Source: JBAZWV01 sp964393325 (GTDB taxonomy: Bacteria; Patescibacteriota; Patescibacteriia; 2-12-FULL-60-25). From it: a stretch of DNA of 64,000 nucleotides. A model generated the notes under the pieces. The model worked only from the letters and a program-made list of their open reading frames with translations. It had not been told where the DNA came from and made no database searches. This document shows, piece by piece, positions 44,534 through 52,897 of this stretch; positions within the stretch are counted from its first letter, which is position 1, and every line of letters starts with the position of its first letter. The position numbers were made by a program, and so were the translations under genes. The stretch spans positions 56,636 to 120,635 of the forward strand of contig CAYMTE010000001.1 of assembly GCA_964393325.1 (NCBI GenBank), read 5' to 3'.

Positions 44534-45361
44534 ATGTCACGGATTGCGATCATGGGGACGGGAATGGTTGGGGGAGCGCTTGATCGATATTTTCATACGC
44601 AAGATATCAAGGCAGGTCTCTATGATCCGCCAAAGGGACTCGCGGACCCGCATGTTCTTGCGGATGCCGATGTGATTTTTGTTGCCGTACCCACGCCGTA
44701 CTATCTGGATGGGACGGGTTTTGATGAATCCTATCTCCGTGCGGCGTTCGATGCGATTCCCGTGCCGGGAAAAACGGTGGTGTTGAAGTCCACGATTCTG
44801 CCGGGAACAACGGAACGGTTTCAAGGACTCTATCCGCAGCATCGTGTATTGTTTAGTCCGGAGTTTTTGACCGAGACAACGGTGGATTTTGACATGCAGC
44901 ACCCGAAGCGGCAGATCGTGGGCTATACATCTGTTAGCCGTGGCGATGCGGAGCTTGTGATGGGGTTGTTGCCGCGCGCGCCATTTGAAAAAATCGTGAC
45001 GGCAGAGACGGCCGAGCTCGTGAAATATTTTGGGAACGCCTTTTACGCGCTCAAGGTCGCCTATGCAAATCAAATGTACGACGTGTGCCAGAAACTCGGC
45101 ATCGACTACGATCATGTAAAAGATTGTGCGGCGTCAGAGCCGATGGTCGGCGGAACGCATCTGGAGATTTTTCATAAAGGCTATCGCGGTTACGGCGGCA
45201 AATGTTTGCCAAAAGACACGCGATCCATTATTCAGCTTGGTGATGCGGTTGGGATTGATTTGACGCTGCTCAAGGCGGCAGAAGCGTACAACAATGCACT
45301 CGGCACAGCGCAAGGATTGAATATCCAGTGGGAAGAAGGGAGTCCGAAAAAGTCCTCCTGA
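44534..45361 (+). CDS. UDP-glucose/GDP-mannose dehydrogenase family, shortened
   Basis: 275 residues. N-terminal NAD-binding MGTGMVGG, then VAVPTPYYLDGTG, STILPGTTE and the catalytic cysteine in GYGGKCLPKD. The C-terminal UDP-binding domain, normally taking the family to about 420-450 residues, is absent: the protein stops soon after the central helix. This may shift substrate specificity or require a partner. It lies in the operon with the acyl-CoA genes and could supply UDP-glucuronate to the UXS enzymes, with that reservation. Its end is followed by 56 bases and then a minus-strand terminator. Confidence 0.8.
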   Translation: MSRIAIMGTGMVGGALDRYFHTQDIKAGLYDPPKGLADPHVLADADVIFVAVPTPYYLDGTGFDESYLRAAFDAIPVPGKTVVLKSTILPGTTERFQGLYPQHRVLFSPEFLTETTVDFDMQHPKRQIVGYTSVSRGDAELVMGLLPRAPFEKIVTAETAELVKYFGNAFYALKVAYANQMYDVCQKLGIDYDHVKDCAASEPMVGGTHLEIFHKGYRGYGGKCLPKDTRSIIQLGDAVGIDLTLLKAAEAYNNALGTAQGLNIQWEEGSPKKSS

Positions 45362-45410
45362 ATTTTCCACGGCGGAACTCGCGCAACGCTTTGTGAGATC
45401 CTTCTCGGAG

Positions 45411-45440
45411 AAAATAAAAAACGGATCCTGTGGGATCCGT
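45411..45440 (-). terminator. Terminator for a minus-strand gene lying in the scaffold gap
   Basis: 8-bp perfect stem (45421-45428 with 45433-45440, loop TGTG) followed on the minus strand by a T tract (complement of AAAATAAAAA at 45411-45420). It ends 13 bases after the stop of the fragment at 45453. Confidence 0.8.
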
Positions 45441-45452
45441 GGTGACCGTGGG

Positions 45453-45517
45453 TCAAAGAGGCTTGTGGAGCTCGTCCATGAGCGCGGCGCGAAAGGCGCG
45501 GACGTCGGACGCGTAGC
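45453..45517 (-). CDS. C-terminal fragment of an unknown minus-strand gene, cut by the gap
   Basis: Only the last 20 codons are visible, ending FRAALMDELHKPL and a TGA stop, before the N run begins. The codons are rich in GCC, CTC, GAC and CAC, like the isolated gene at 10400 and unlike the neighbours. A good minus-strand terminator lies directly downstream, supporting a real gene. The rest, including its start, is lost in the gap, so neither function nor length can be given. Confidence 0.5.
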
Positions 45518-45617
45518 NNNNNNNNNNNNNNNNNNNNNNNNNNNNNNNNNNNNNNNNNNNNNNNNNNNNNNNNNNNNNNNNNNNNNNNNNNNNNNNNNNN
45601 NNNNNNNNNNNNNNNNN
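45518..45617. other. Scaffold gap (100 N)
   Basis: Exactly 100 unknown bases, a common placeholder length, so the true distance and content are unknown. The whole stretch 45362-45665 holds only the two terminators, the gene fragment at 45453 and this gap. Confidence 0.95.
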
Positions 45618-45631
45618 CGTGACCCTAAACG

Positions 45632-45659
45632 AAACCAGCCGTTTTGTCAAGGCTGGTTT
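45632..45659 (-). terminator. Terminator of the priming transferase gene
   Basis: 9-bp stem AAACCAGCC/GGCTGGTTT (45632-45640 with 45651-45659), 10-base loop, followed on the minus strand by a weak T-rich tail (CGTTTAG). It lies just after the stop at 45666. Confidence 0.6.
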
Positions 45660-45665
45660 CCGTTG

Positions 45666-47039
45666 TTATGTCCCTTGTCGTCGCAAGACGATTCCCACGG
45701 TTTTGAGCAGGATCGCGAGATCAAGCAGGAGCGATCGGTGTTTAATGTAATACAGGTCGTATTGGAGTTTTTTGAGGTTGTCTTCAACGTTGCCCGCGTA
45801 GGGGAATTTGACCTGCGCCCAACCGGTGAGGCCTGGGCGAGTCAGGTGGCGAAGCGCGTAATATGGCATCTGTCGCGTTAACTCTTCGACGAAGGTTGGA
45901 CGTTCCGGACGAGGACCGATGAGCGACATGTCGCCGCGTAACACGTTCCAGATTTGTGGGAGTTCATCGAGACGCGAGGCGCGCAGGAATGATCCCACGC
46001 CGGTGATGCGCGGATCGTTTTTTGACGCCCATTGCGGCTTGCCTTGTGCTTCCGCATCTTGTTTCATCGTGCGGAATTTCCAGATCGTGAACGGCACGCC
46101 CATTTTTCCGATGCGTGTTTGCGAATAGAGCGCCGGACCGTGCGATGAAAGTTTGATAGCAAGCGCGATGAAAGGAAACAGAATGATCGTGAGTACACCG
46201 AACGGAATAACGAGCAGGATGTCCAACAACCGTTTCATGCCTTCATACCACGTCTTTTCGTGTTCGCGCAGGTGTTCCAAAAACCATGTTTGCGAGACGT
46301 ATTCGAGTGGGACGCGACCCGTGGCGCTTTCTTCGAGCGTTGTTCGGTCAATCAAGGACACGGGAAGGAAGAGCGTGCGGTAGAGCGCGTCTCGAAGGCC
46401 GGGGATATCGTCCGGGCGATGACCAAGAAGAATGGTGTTAATGCGTTCCTCTCGGAGAATGGCGTCTAACCGATCGACGGATGTGTGCCAGGAGACGTGT
46501 TCGTGAATCGATCGCTCACCGGCGCTTGTTTCAATGACAGAGACGAGTTCGAGTCCGAATCCAGATCGATCAAGCAGTTCTTTTATCTTTCGCGCATCGG
46601 TCGACGAGCCGATAAACAGGAGACGGCTGCGGAAGATTGTGCCGAGCAGCAGTCGATTGTAGAGAAGTCGCCATCCATATCCGAGCAAGAGCGCAATAGC
46701 GCCATACAAGAATAGGTTGGTGCGTGGCGCGATGCCAAAAAACGGGAGGAGATAGAAAAAGGCAAAGGCGATCGCGAGGTTGGCGAGCATCCCTTCGAGA
46801 TAGAGACGAAAAAATTTCACGCCATTTTTAAGCTGGTGCAAATCGTACAAGCCGGCGATATAAAACGTGACGATCCAGAGCAGGCTCACGATCGCGAACG
46901 GAAGGTCGTGAAGACGCAGTTGTTCTTCGCTGATGCTTCCGTAACGGAGGAGGAGCATGAGGAGGAGCGCGGCTTGAAAAACGAACACGTCGCCCAGCAC
47001 GAGAAGGGCGCGTTTTGCTCCGACACCGATGCGATACAT
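45666..47039 (-). CDS. Polyprenyl-phosphate glycosyl-1-phosphate transferase (WcaJ/WbaP type priming enzyme)
   Basis: 457 residues. Four N-terminal membrane helices, a central Rossmann-like CoA_binding_3 domain, and the bacterial sugar transferase domain: KRLLDILLVIPFGVL, GKMGVPFTIWKFRTM, NPRI-like NDPRITGVGSFLRASRLDELPQ and LSLIGPRPE-like motif MSLIGPRPERP. It moves a sugar-1-phosphate from an NDP-sugar to undecaprenyl phosphate, starting repeat-unit synthesis on the cytoplasmic face. It is monocistronic, divergent from the GtrA-like gene. It is the only such priming enzyme in the window. Confidence 0.93.
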   Translation of the reverse strand: MYRIGVGAKRALLVLGDVFVFQAALLLMLLLRYGSISEEQLRLHDLPFAIVSLLWIVTFYIAGLYDLHQLKNGVKFFRLYLEGMLANLAIAFAFFYLLPFFGIAPRTNLFLYGAIALLLGYGWRLLYNRLLLGTIFRSRLLFIGSSTDARKIKELLDRSGFGLELVSVIETSAGERSIHEHVSWHTSVDRLDAILREERINTILLGHRPDDIPGLRDALYRTLFLPVSLIDRTTLEESATGRVPLEYVSQTWFLEHLREHEKTWYEGMKRLLDILLVIPFGVLTIILFPFIALAIKLSSHGPALYSQTRIGKMGVPFTIWKFRTMKQDAEAQGKPQWASKNDPRITGVGSFLRASRLDELPQIWNVLRGDMSLIGPRPERPTFVEELTRQMPYYALRHLTRPGLTGWAQVKFPYAGNVEDNLKKLQYDLYYIKHRSLLLDLAILLKTVGIVLRRQGT

Positions 47040-47109
47040 ATTGTCGTCATCCTGCCATATCTTAAGGGTTTCGTCGAGGCTTCCTCTGGCGTATCGTCGG
47101 CGTGACGGT

Positions 47110-47115
47110 TATCAT
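47110..47115 (+). promoter_or_regulatory. -10 element for the GtrA-like gene, probably leaderless
   Basis: TATCAT (47110-47115), five of six matches to consensus, lies seven bases before ATG 47123; the -35 is weak. It argues against the upstream start at 47102. Confidence 0.45.
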
Positions 47116-47122
47116 ATCCCGC

Positions 47123-47581
47123 ATGTCTTCCGTGATTGATCGTGTTGTTGGTATCGCGCTGCGAGAGTGGAAAACGTTCGTCCGTTTTGGTCTTGTTGGC
47201 GGTTCGTCGTTTGCTGTGAAGGCTGGAATGTATGCGCTCCTGTCTCGCGTGACGTGGGTCGAAGGGCCGCGCTCGCTGCAAAATATCATCGCGCTCGCCG
47301 TGGCAATGATCTATAACTACACGCTGCATCGGTTTTGGACGTTTACAACGCATCGCCCGATGAACGGATCTGCGCAGCGATACGTCATGGTTGTTGTAGC
47401 GGCCGCCATGCTCGATGCCGTCTTTTTTTACGTCGGCCACGATCTGCTCCATGTCTATGATTTTCTCGTGTTGGTGCTAGGCGCGATGACGGGTGCGGTC
47501 TTTACGTTTAGCGCGCACCGGCTGTTCACGTTTCATCCCGACCCATATCGGCGGAATAGGAACGTGGTACAATCGACATAA
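47123..47581 (+). CDS. GtrA-like membrane protein
   Basis: 152 residues with four predicted membrane helices. It has the family patterns FVRFGLVGGSSFAVKAGMY in the first helix and IYNYTLHRFWTF between helices. GtrA-type proteins are proposed to help flip undecaprenyl-phosphate-linked sugars made by GtrB-type enzymes. The partner could be the GtrB-like protein at 20425 or the GT2 at 49714. ATG 47123 is chosen over 47102 because a -10 element lies between them. Confidence 0.85.
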   Translation: MSSVIDRVVGIALREWKTFVRFGLVGGSSFAVKAGMYALLSRVTWVEGPRSLQNIIALAVAMIYNYTLHRFWTFTTHRPMNGSAQRYVMVVVAAAMLDAVFFYVGHDLLHVYDFLVLVLGAMTGAVFTFSAHRLFTFHPDPYRRNRNVVQST

Positions 47582-47584
47582 CGT

Positions 47585-48592
47585 ATGGCAGAACAGATCT
47601 TTGAACGACGAAATGTCCTGGTCACGGGCGGCGCGGGTTTTATTGGCTCGCATCTCTGTGATCGTCTCGTGAAAGAAGCGAACGTCATTTGTCTCGACAA
47701 TTTCATCACGAGTGACGTTCATAATATCGACCACTTGCTTCGTGATCCGCATTTTGAGTTCATTAATCACGATATCGTTACCCCGTTTGATTTGCGTTCG
47801 TACCGTGAATTGGAACGGTTCAAGGTGCGTTTTCAGGGGATTCAGGAGATTTATCATCTGGCGTGTCCGATCTCGAAGCGTCATTTTGACGATTTTAAAA
47901 TCGCGACCGTTCTCACGAACTCTATCGGGATGAAAAACGTGCTCGATATTGCGGTGGAGCATCATGCGAAAGTGTTGTATGCGTCATCGAGTGTGTTGTA
48001 CGGTCCACGTCGCGAGGATCGCCCGTTCGTCCGAGAGACGGATGAATGTCACTTGGATCATCTCACGACGCGCGGAGCGTATGACGAGGGGAAGCGGTTT
48101 TCTGAAGCGATCTTGCAAACGTATGCCGATGTGTACGGACTGGATGTGAAGATCGCACGTATCTTCCGCACCTATGGACCGCGCATGAAGATTTTTGATG
48201 GAAACTTGATCCCGGATATGGTGCTGTCTGCGCTGGATGGCAGCGATATCGTGATCACGGGCGATGAAGAGACGAGGATTTCGCTCGCGTACGTTAGCGA
48301 TATTATTGATGGCTTGGCACGTCTCATGTCGACGCCGGTTGATGTGACGCTTCTCAATTTAGGATCTGATGTCGACGTGCGACTCGTCACCGTCGCGCAA
48401 AAGATTTTGCAAATTACTGGTTCCGACTCCCGCGTCCGATTTGAATCCGCCGTGGGAATGACCGAAGCGGGGCTTCCGGATGTAACGCGTGCTCGAGAGA
48501 TTTTAGGATGGGTTCCGCTCGTACGTCTCGAGGACGGGTTGAAGCGCATGATTGAATATGCACGTTCGCATCGTCAACAAGTAACGTTTTAA
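47585..48592 (+). CDS. UXS-like NAD-dependent sugar nucleotide enzyme (tandem copy 1)
   Basis: 335 residues. NAD loop GGAGFIGSHL, LACPISKRHFDD replacing the UXS LACPASPPHY, the serine site ASSSVLYG, catalytic YDEGK and IFRTYGPRM. It is similar in length and motifs to the next gene, and more distant from the UXS at 1274. The changes near the substrate loop suggest a different UDP-sugar or reaction in the decarboxylase/epimerase group. Four bases separate it from gtrA and from its paralogue. Confidence 0.82.
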   Translation: MAEQIFERRNVLVTGGAGFIGSHLCDRLVKEANVICLDNFITSDVHNIDHLLRDPHFEFINHDIVTPFDLRSYRELERFKVRFQGIQEIYHLACPISKRHFDDFKIATVLTNSIGMKNVLDIAVEHHAKVLYASSSVLYGPRREDRPFVRETDECHLDHLTTRGAYDEGKRFSEAILQTYADVYGLDVKIARIFRTYGPRMKIFDGNLIPDMVLSALDGSDIVITGDEETRISLAYVSDIIDGLARLMSTPVDVTLLNLGSDVDVRLVTVAQKILQITGSDSRVRFESAVGMTEAGLPDVTRAREILGWVPLVRLEDGLKRMIEYARSHRQQVTF

Positions 48593-48596
48593 TTCT

Positions 48597-49616
48597 ATGG
48601 ACGCACCCGTCTTTGAAAAGAAAAATGTCCTCGTCACTGGCGGGGCAGGGTTTATTGGTTCGCATCTCTGCGAAAAATTGCTCGCGACATCACGTGTCAT
48701 CTGCGTGGACAACTTTTTGACCTCACAGGAATCGAACATCGACTTATTGCTCAAAAATCCGGATTTTGAATTCATTCGTCAGGATATCAATGCGCCGTTT
48801 GATCTGGAGGCGTTTCCGGAGCTTGCGAGATTCAAGATCAAGTTTCAGGGCATCCAGGAGATCTATCATCTCGCGTGTCCAACGAGTCCAAAAAAATTCG
48901 ACCAATATCGCATGCAGATGTTGTATGCGAATTCGGTGGGCATGAAGAACGTGCTTGATCTCGCGGTGCGGTATTCCTCACGCGTGCTTCATGCGTCGAC
49001 ATCGGTCGTGTACGGTCCTCGACCGGCAGACGGTCACTCATTTCGAGAGGAGGAGTTTGGTGCCGTGGATATGCGCTCGCCGCGCGCGTGCTATGACGAA
49101 GGAAAGCGTTTCGCAGAAACGTGTTGCTCGACGTATGCGCAGGTTCACAATGTCGATGTGCGTGTTGCGCGCATCTTCCGTACCTATGGGTCTCGTATGC
49201 CGTTGTACGACGGGCAGATGGTGCCGGATTTTATTACGGACGCACTGGATAACAAGGAGTTAGTGATTTACGGCGATGAAACGTTCAAGACGTCGCTTGT
49301 GTATGTGAGCGATGTCGTCGACGCGATGGTGAAGTTAATGTCTTTGCCAGAAAACATCGGACCGGTGAATATTGGAAGCGATTTGGATATTCCGATTGTT
49401 GATGTTGCACAGCGGATTATCGAAATGACGGGTTCGACGTCGCGAATTACATTTCAGCCGCCACTCATGTTCATGACGCAGCTTGGATTACCGGATATCA
49501 CAAAGGCAAAGGACAAGCTCGGCTGGCTTCCACTCATTGGGTTGGATGACGGTCTCAAAAAGGCGATTGATTATACGATTGCGCATAAAGGATTGTTGGG
49601 ATTTAAGATGGGGTAG
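48597..49616 (+). CDS. UXS-like NAD-dependent sugar nucleotide enzyme (tandem copy 2)
   Basis: 339 residues, a paralogue of the previous gene: both share NVLVTGGAGFIGSHLC, KFQGIQEIYHLACP-like and GMKNVLDLA segments. Here the substrate loop is LACPTSPKKFDQ, the serine site STSVVYG and the catalytic YDEGK. Divergence is high enough to rule out a very recent copy. It is followed by 97 bases before the next operon, with a start-proximal -10 at 49701. Confidence 0.82.
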   Translation: MDAPVFEKKNVLVTGGAGFIGSHLCEKLLATSRVICVDNFLTSQESNIDLLLKNPDFEFIRQDINAPFDLEAFPELARFKIKFQGIQEIYHLACPTSPKKFDQYRMQMLYANSVGMKNVLDLAVRYSSRVLHASTSVVYGPRPADGHSFREEEFGAVDMRSPRACYDEGKRFAETCCSTYAQVHNVDVRVARIFRTYGSRMPLYDGQMVPDFITDALDNKELVIYGDETFKTSLVYVSDVVDAMVKLMSLPENIGPVNIGSDLDIPIVDVAQRIIEMTGSTSRITFQPPLMFMTQLGLPDITKAKDKLGWLPLIGLDDGLKKAIDYTIAHKGLLGFKMG

Positions 49617-49700
49617 AGGCTGTACGAAGCCCATCGTCGTGTTTTTGTGCGACAGGTGAGGGGAGGAGGGCGGGGGCTACAAAAAATATCGCTTTTCGCG

Positions 49701-49706
49701 TAAGGT
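49701..49706 (+). promoter_or_regulatory. -10 element for the GT2 operon, probably leaderless
   Basis: TAAGGT (49701-49706) lies seven bases before ATG 49714; no good -35 is seen. Otherwise nothing is recognised in 49617-49713. Confidence 0.35.
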
Positions 49707-49713
49707 ACCTGGG

Positions 49714-50394
49714 ATGAAGACGGTAGCGGTTATTCCGGCTTTTCGCGAAGAAACACGCATCGGAGCAACGATTCGTGGGGTATTACCGTATGTCGACGAT
49801 GTTGTCGTTGTAGATGATGGTTCGGGAGATGGTACGGCAGAGCGGGCGCGTGAAGCGGGCGCGCGGGTGCTCTCGCATCGATTGAATCGTGGGCAGGGGG
49901 CTGCGCTCCGAACCGGCACGGAAGCGGCTCTCCGGATTGGCGCGGATGTGCTCGTGCATGTTGATGCAGATGGTCAGCACGATCCTTTATCCATCCCCGC
50001 GCTCCTTGAGCCGCTCGTGGCGGGAACGATGGATGTTGTTTTTGGTTCACGATTCATGGGCGAAGACGCGCTTGGCATGCCGATGAACCGTCGTGCGCTT
50101 CTTATCGCCGCTCGAACATTCAACGCGCTTGCGGTCGGCGTTCCGCGGCGCGTGACGGATCCGCAGTCGGGATTTCGTGCGCTCACGGCAGATGCGGCGC
50201 GACGAATTGCGTTTCGCCAGGATCGATTCGCGCACTGTTCGGAAATTCTGCGGTTGGTTACGCATTCAGATCTGCGGTGGAAGGAAGTGCCTGTTCGTAT
50301 TCTGTATTCCGCGGAATCCTTGCAGAAGGGACAGAAGCCATGGGATGCGGCACGGATCGCGTGGCAACTTTTACTCGGCATGTTTGCCCGGTAA
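49714..50394 (+). CDS. Glycosyltransferase family 2, DPM1-like
   Basis: 226 residues: VIPAFREETRIGATI, VVDDGSGDGTAERA, HVDADGQHDPL and DPQSGFRALT, as in polyprenyl-phosphate mannosyl- or glucosyltransferases. No membrane tail. The following DUF2304 gene is a common partner of such GT2 genes. A 9562- and a 34327-encoded relative exist in the window, so the cell seems to make several polyprenyl-phosphate sugars. Confidence 0.88.
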   Translation: MKTVAVIPAFREETRIGATIRGVLPYVDDVVVVDDGSGDGTAERAREAGARVLSHRLNRGQGAALRTGTEAALRIGADVLVHVDADGQHDPLSIPALLEPLVAGTMDVVFGSRFMGEDALGMPMNRRALLIAARTFNALAVGVPRRVTDPQSGFRALTADAARRIAFRQDRFAHCSEILRLVTHSDLRWKEVPVRILYSAESLQKGQKPWDAARIAWQLLLGMFAR

Positions 50395-50400
50395 ACATCT

Positions 50401-50733
50401 ATGCTTATCCAATTTTTGTTGGTCGGAACAATGGGGCTTGCGCTCCTTATGACGTGGCGTCGCTATCAGCAGCGCGTCATTTCGTTTGTTGAAGCGATCG
50501 CGTGGTCGGCGCTGTGGCTTCTTGCGGCGGGTGTTGTATTGCTTCCGCAGGTCACAACGCGCATTGCGCAGTTTGTTGGTGTGGGACGCGGCGCGGACCT
50601 TGTGTTGTACGCGTCCGTGTCGGGATTATTTCTTCTCGTCTTTAAATTATTCGTCCAGCATGAGCAACTCGAACGAAAGCTTACGGACCTTGTGCGTCAT
50701 GACGCGCTCCGCGATCTTTCGGATCCGAAATAA
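50401..50733 (+). CDS. DUF2304 family small membrane protein
   Basis: 110 residues with three hydrophobic helices (residues about 1-20, 30-50 and 65-85) and a charged C-terminal tail (EQLERKLTDLVRHDALRDL). Size, helix layout and its place between two GT2 genes fit DUF2304, which often neighbours polyprenyl-phosphate glycosyltransferases. A role in organising or anchoring the GT2 enzyme is suggested by context only. Confidence 0.8.
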   Translation: MLIQFLLVGTMGLALLMTWRRYQQRVISFVEAIAWSALWLLAAGVVLLPQVTTRIAQFVGVGRGADLVLYASVSGLFLLVFKLFVQHEQLERKLTDLVRHDALRDLSDPK

Positions 50734-50735
50734 AT

Positions 50736-51809
50736 ATGCAACCGTTTGTCGATGTCGTCGTCGTATTATGGAAAAGCGTTCCTTTTTTGGAAGCGCTGTT
50801 TGATGGACTTGAGACACTCGACTATCCACATGATCGCCTGACCGTTCATTTTGTTGATAACAGTCCTGGAGACGGATCATTGGATGAAGTGAAGCGCCAG
50901 ATGGCGAAACGAGAAGGGAGATTGCCACCGATCGCGCTTCATGAGCCGGGTCGGAACACGGGGTTTAGCGGCGGAAACAATTTGGTTATGAAGCGGTCGA
51001 TCGAGCTCGGACACGCGTATTCGTATTTGTTGAATCATGATGCGTCGTTTGAACCGGGATGTCTACGCGAAGCGGTCGCGCTCGCGGAAGCGGATCCGTC
51101 CATTGGATCGGTGCAGTCATTACTGGTGTTGCAACAAAACCCCGAAGAGATCAATTCAACGGGAAACGCGATTCAATTTTTCGGATTTGGATATTGTGCG
51201 GGATACCACCTTCCGCGTTCCGCAGCGCCGTCAGAGCCGATGCGTATCGGATATGCATCCGGGGCAGGCGTGTTGTACCCGAATCAGGTGCTTCAAGAGG
51301 TCGGTCTCCTCGACGAGACGTTGTTTGCCTATCACGAAGATCTGGATCTTGGCTGGCGTATTCTGTTGAGTGGGAGAACGAATATGCTCGCGCCAAAGAG
51401 CGTGTTGCGTCATCGGTATGAGTTCTCTCGATCGATTGCAAAATGGTTTTGGATGGAGCGGAATCGCGGCGCCGTCGTCCTGAAGAATTACGCGCTGCCC
51501 ACGTTGATCGTGTTGTCGCCGCTGCTCGTTGCGATCGACATTCTCTTGCTCGCCTTCGCAGTATCCGGTGGGTGGTGGCGAGAAAAACTGCGCGCGATGG
51601 GATGGTTTTTTCTTCCCTCAACGTGGCGATACATCGTACGTGGCCGGCGTGAGATCGCGAAGATTCGCAAGGTTCGCGACGCGGAAATCCTTGCATCGTT
51701 TACGCCTGTTATCGCGTATCAGGAATTTGAAAGTCCGTTTGTGCGTACGATTGCGAATCCATTGTTTCGGTTGAGCTACGCGTTGGTGCGTGCGGTTGTT
51801 CGATGGTGA
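50736..51809 (+). CDS. Glycosyltransferase family 2 (rhamnosyltransferase-like)
   Basis: 357 residues. GT-A motifs VVVLWKSVPFLEA, VDNSPGDGSLDEV, NTGFSGGNN and YHEDLDLGWR; the last is typical of WbbL/RfbF-type rhamnosyltransferase-like enzymes. After about residue 250 there are two hydrophobic stretches that may be membrane helices. It acts in the cytoplasm on the growing glycan. It sits two bases after the DUF2304 gene. Confidence 0.87.
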   Translation: MQPFVDVVVVLWKSVPFLEALFDGLETLDYPHDRLTVHFVDNSPGDGSLDEVKRQMAKREGRLPPIALHEPGRNTGFSGGNNLVMKRSIELGHAYSYLLNHDASFEPGCLREAVALAEADPSIGSVQSLLVLQQNPEEINSTGNAIQFFGFGYCAGYHLPRSAAPSEPMRIGYASGAGVLYPNQVLQEVGLLDETLFAYHEDLDLGWRILLSGRTNMLAPKSVLRHRYEFSRSIAKWFWMERNRGAVVLKNYALPTLIVLSPLLVAIDILLLAFAVSGGWWREKLRAMGWFFLPSTWRYIVRGRREIAKIRKVRDAEILASFTPVIAYQEFESPFVRTIANPLFRLSYALVRAVVRW

Positions 51810-51811
51810 GT

Positions 51812-52882
51812 ATGCGCGTGCTTCATGTCTCATGCATCGCACCGCCCGAACATGGAGGAATCGGTCGTGTCGCGGCGATAGAAACGCGCTTGTTGCGGGA
51901 GTGTGGCGTTGATACGCATCTCGCGTCGCTCACAACGCACGCGGGGATTCGTATCGGAAACGCCGGTCGCATCTATGCGCTGGAACATCTCGTGCGAGAC
52001 ATGGATATCGTCCATCTGCACTATCCATTTTTTGGTACAGCAGAGCGGCTCGCGTCGTTTCGACGGAAGGGTATGATCAAGCGTCTCGTCATGACCTTAC
52101 ATATGGATGCGACGGCGGATGGCTGGAAAGGGAAGATTTTTGATGCGTATCGCGGGCGGTATCAGTCTCGCGTGTTAGATGCGGCGGATACACTCTGTGC
52201 GTCATCGCGGGATTATGTGGTGCATTCCTCGTTCGCGCCGTATGCGGATCGTGTGATCGATCTGCCGTTTGGCGTTGACGAAACACGGTTTTGTCCGGGT
52301 TCAACGGATCGTTTGCGATTGGGTATTTCAGCGGACGTGCCGCTTGTGCTGTTTGTTGGCGGTATGGATGTCGCGCACGCGTTCAAAGGCGTTCCGGAGC
52401 TCTTGGAGGCAATGGCGGGTATTTCGGATGCGCATCTGCTCCTCGTGGGCGACGGTGCATTGCGTAAACGATACGAGGACATTGCCGCGGCACACGGTGT
52501 GAGTGGTCGTTGTCATTTTCTCGGCGCCATCTCGGATGATCAGCTCCCAGCAGTGTATCGCGCAGCGGATGTGCTCGCGTTTCCTTCAACGTCTGCCGCG
52601 GAAGCGTTTGGGTTGGTTGCTGTTGAGGCACAGGCATGTGGGATTCCCGTTGTTGCATCAGATCTTCCGGGTGTGCGAACGGTCGTCGCGTCCGGTGAAA
52701 CGGGTGTTCTCGTTCCGCCGAAAGATGTTGACGCGTTGCGTAGGGCGTTATCCGAGTTGCTTTCGCATCCCGAGCAACGACATACAATGGGGCGCGCGGC
52801 GCGAACGCGGGTGCTGGAGCGATATACGTGGTCGACGCATATCCGCGGATTACTGGAGGTCTATTCGCGTTTTGGGTCGTAA
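51812..52882 (+). CDS. Glycosyltransferase family 4
   Basis: 356 residues from ATG 51812; ATG 51803 three codons upstream is also possible. Acceptor-side motif APPEHGGIGR; donor side VLFVGGMDVAHAFKGVPEL, GDGALRKRYEDIA and E-x7-E within AEAFGLVAVEAQACG. Standard GT4, donor unknown. Follows the GT2 gene almost without gap. Confidence 0.87.
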   Translation: MRVLHVSCIAPPEHGGIGRVAAIETRLLRECGVDTHLASLTTHAGIRIGNAGRIYALEHLVRDMDIVHLHYPFFGTAERLASFRRKGMIKRLVMTLHMDATADGWKGKIFDAYRGRYQSRVLDAADTLCASSRDYVVHSSFAPYADRVIDLPFGVDETRFCPGSTDRLRLGISADVPLVLFVGGMDVAHAFKGVPELLEAMAGISDAHLLLVGDGALRKRYEDIAAAHGVSGRCHFLGAISDDQLPAVYRAADVLAFPSTSAAEAFGLVAVEAQACGIPVVASDLPGVRTVVASGETGVLVPPKDVDALRRALSELLSHPEQRHTMGRAARTRVLERYTWSTHIRGLLEVYSRFGS

Positions 52883-52897
52883 TGCGTCTTCGTTTGT

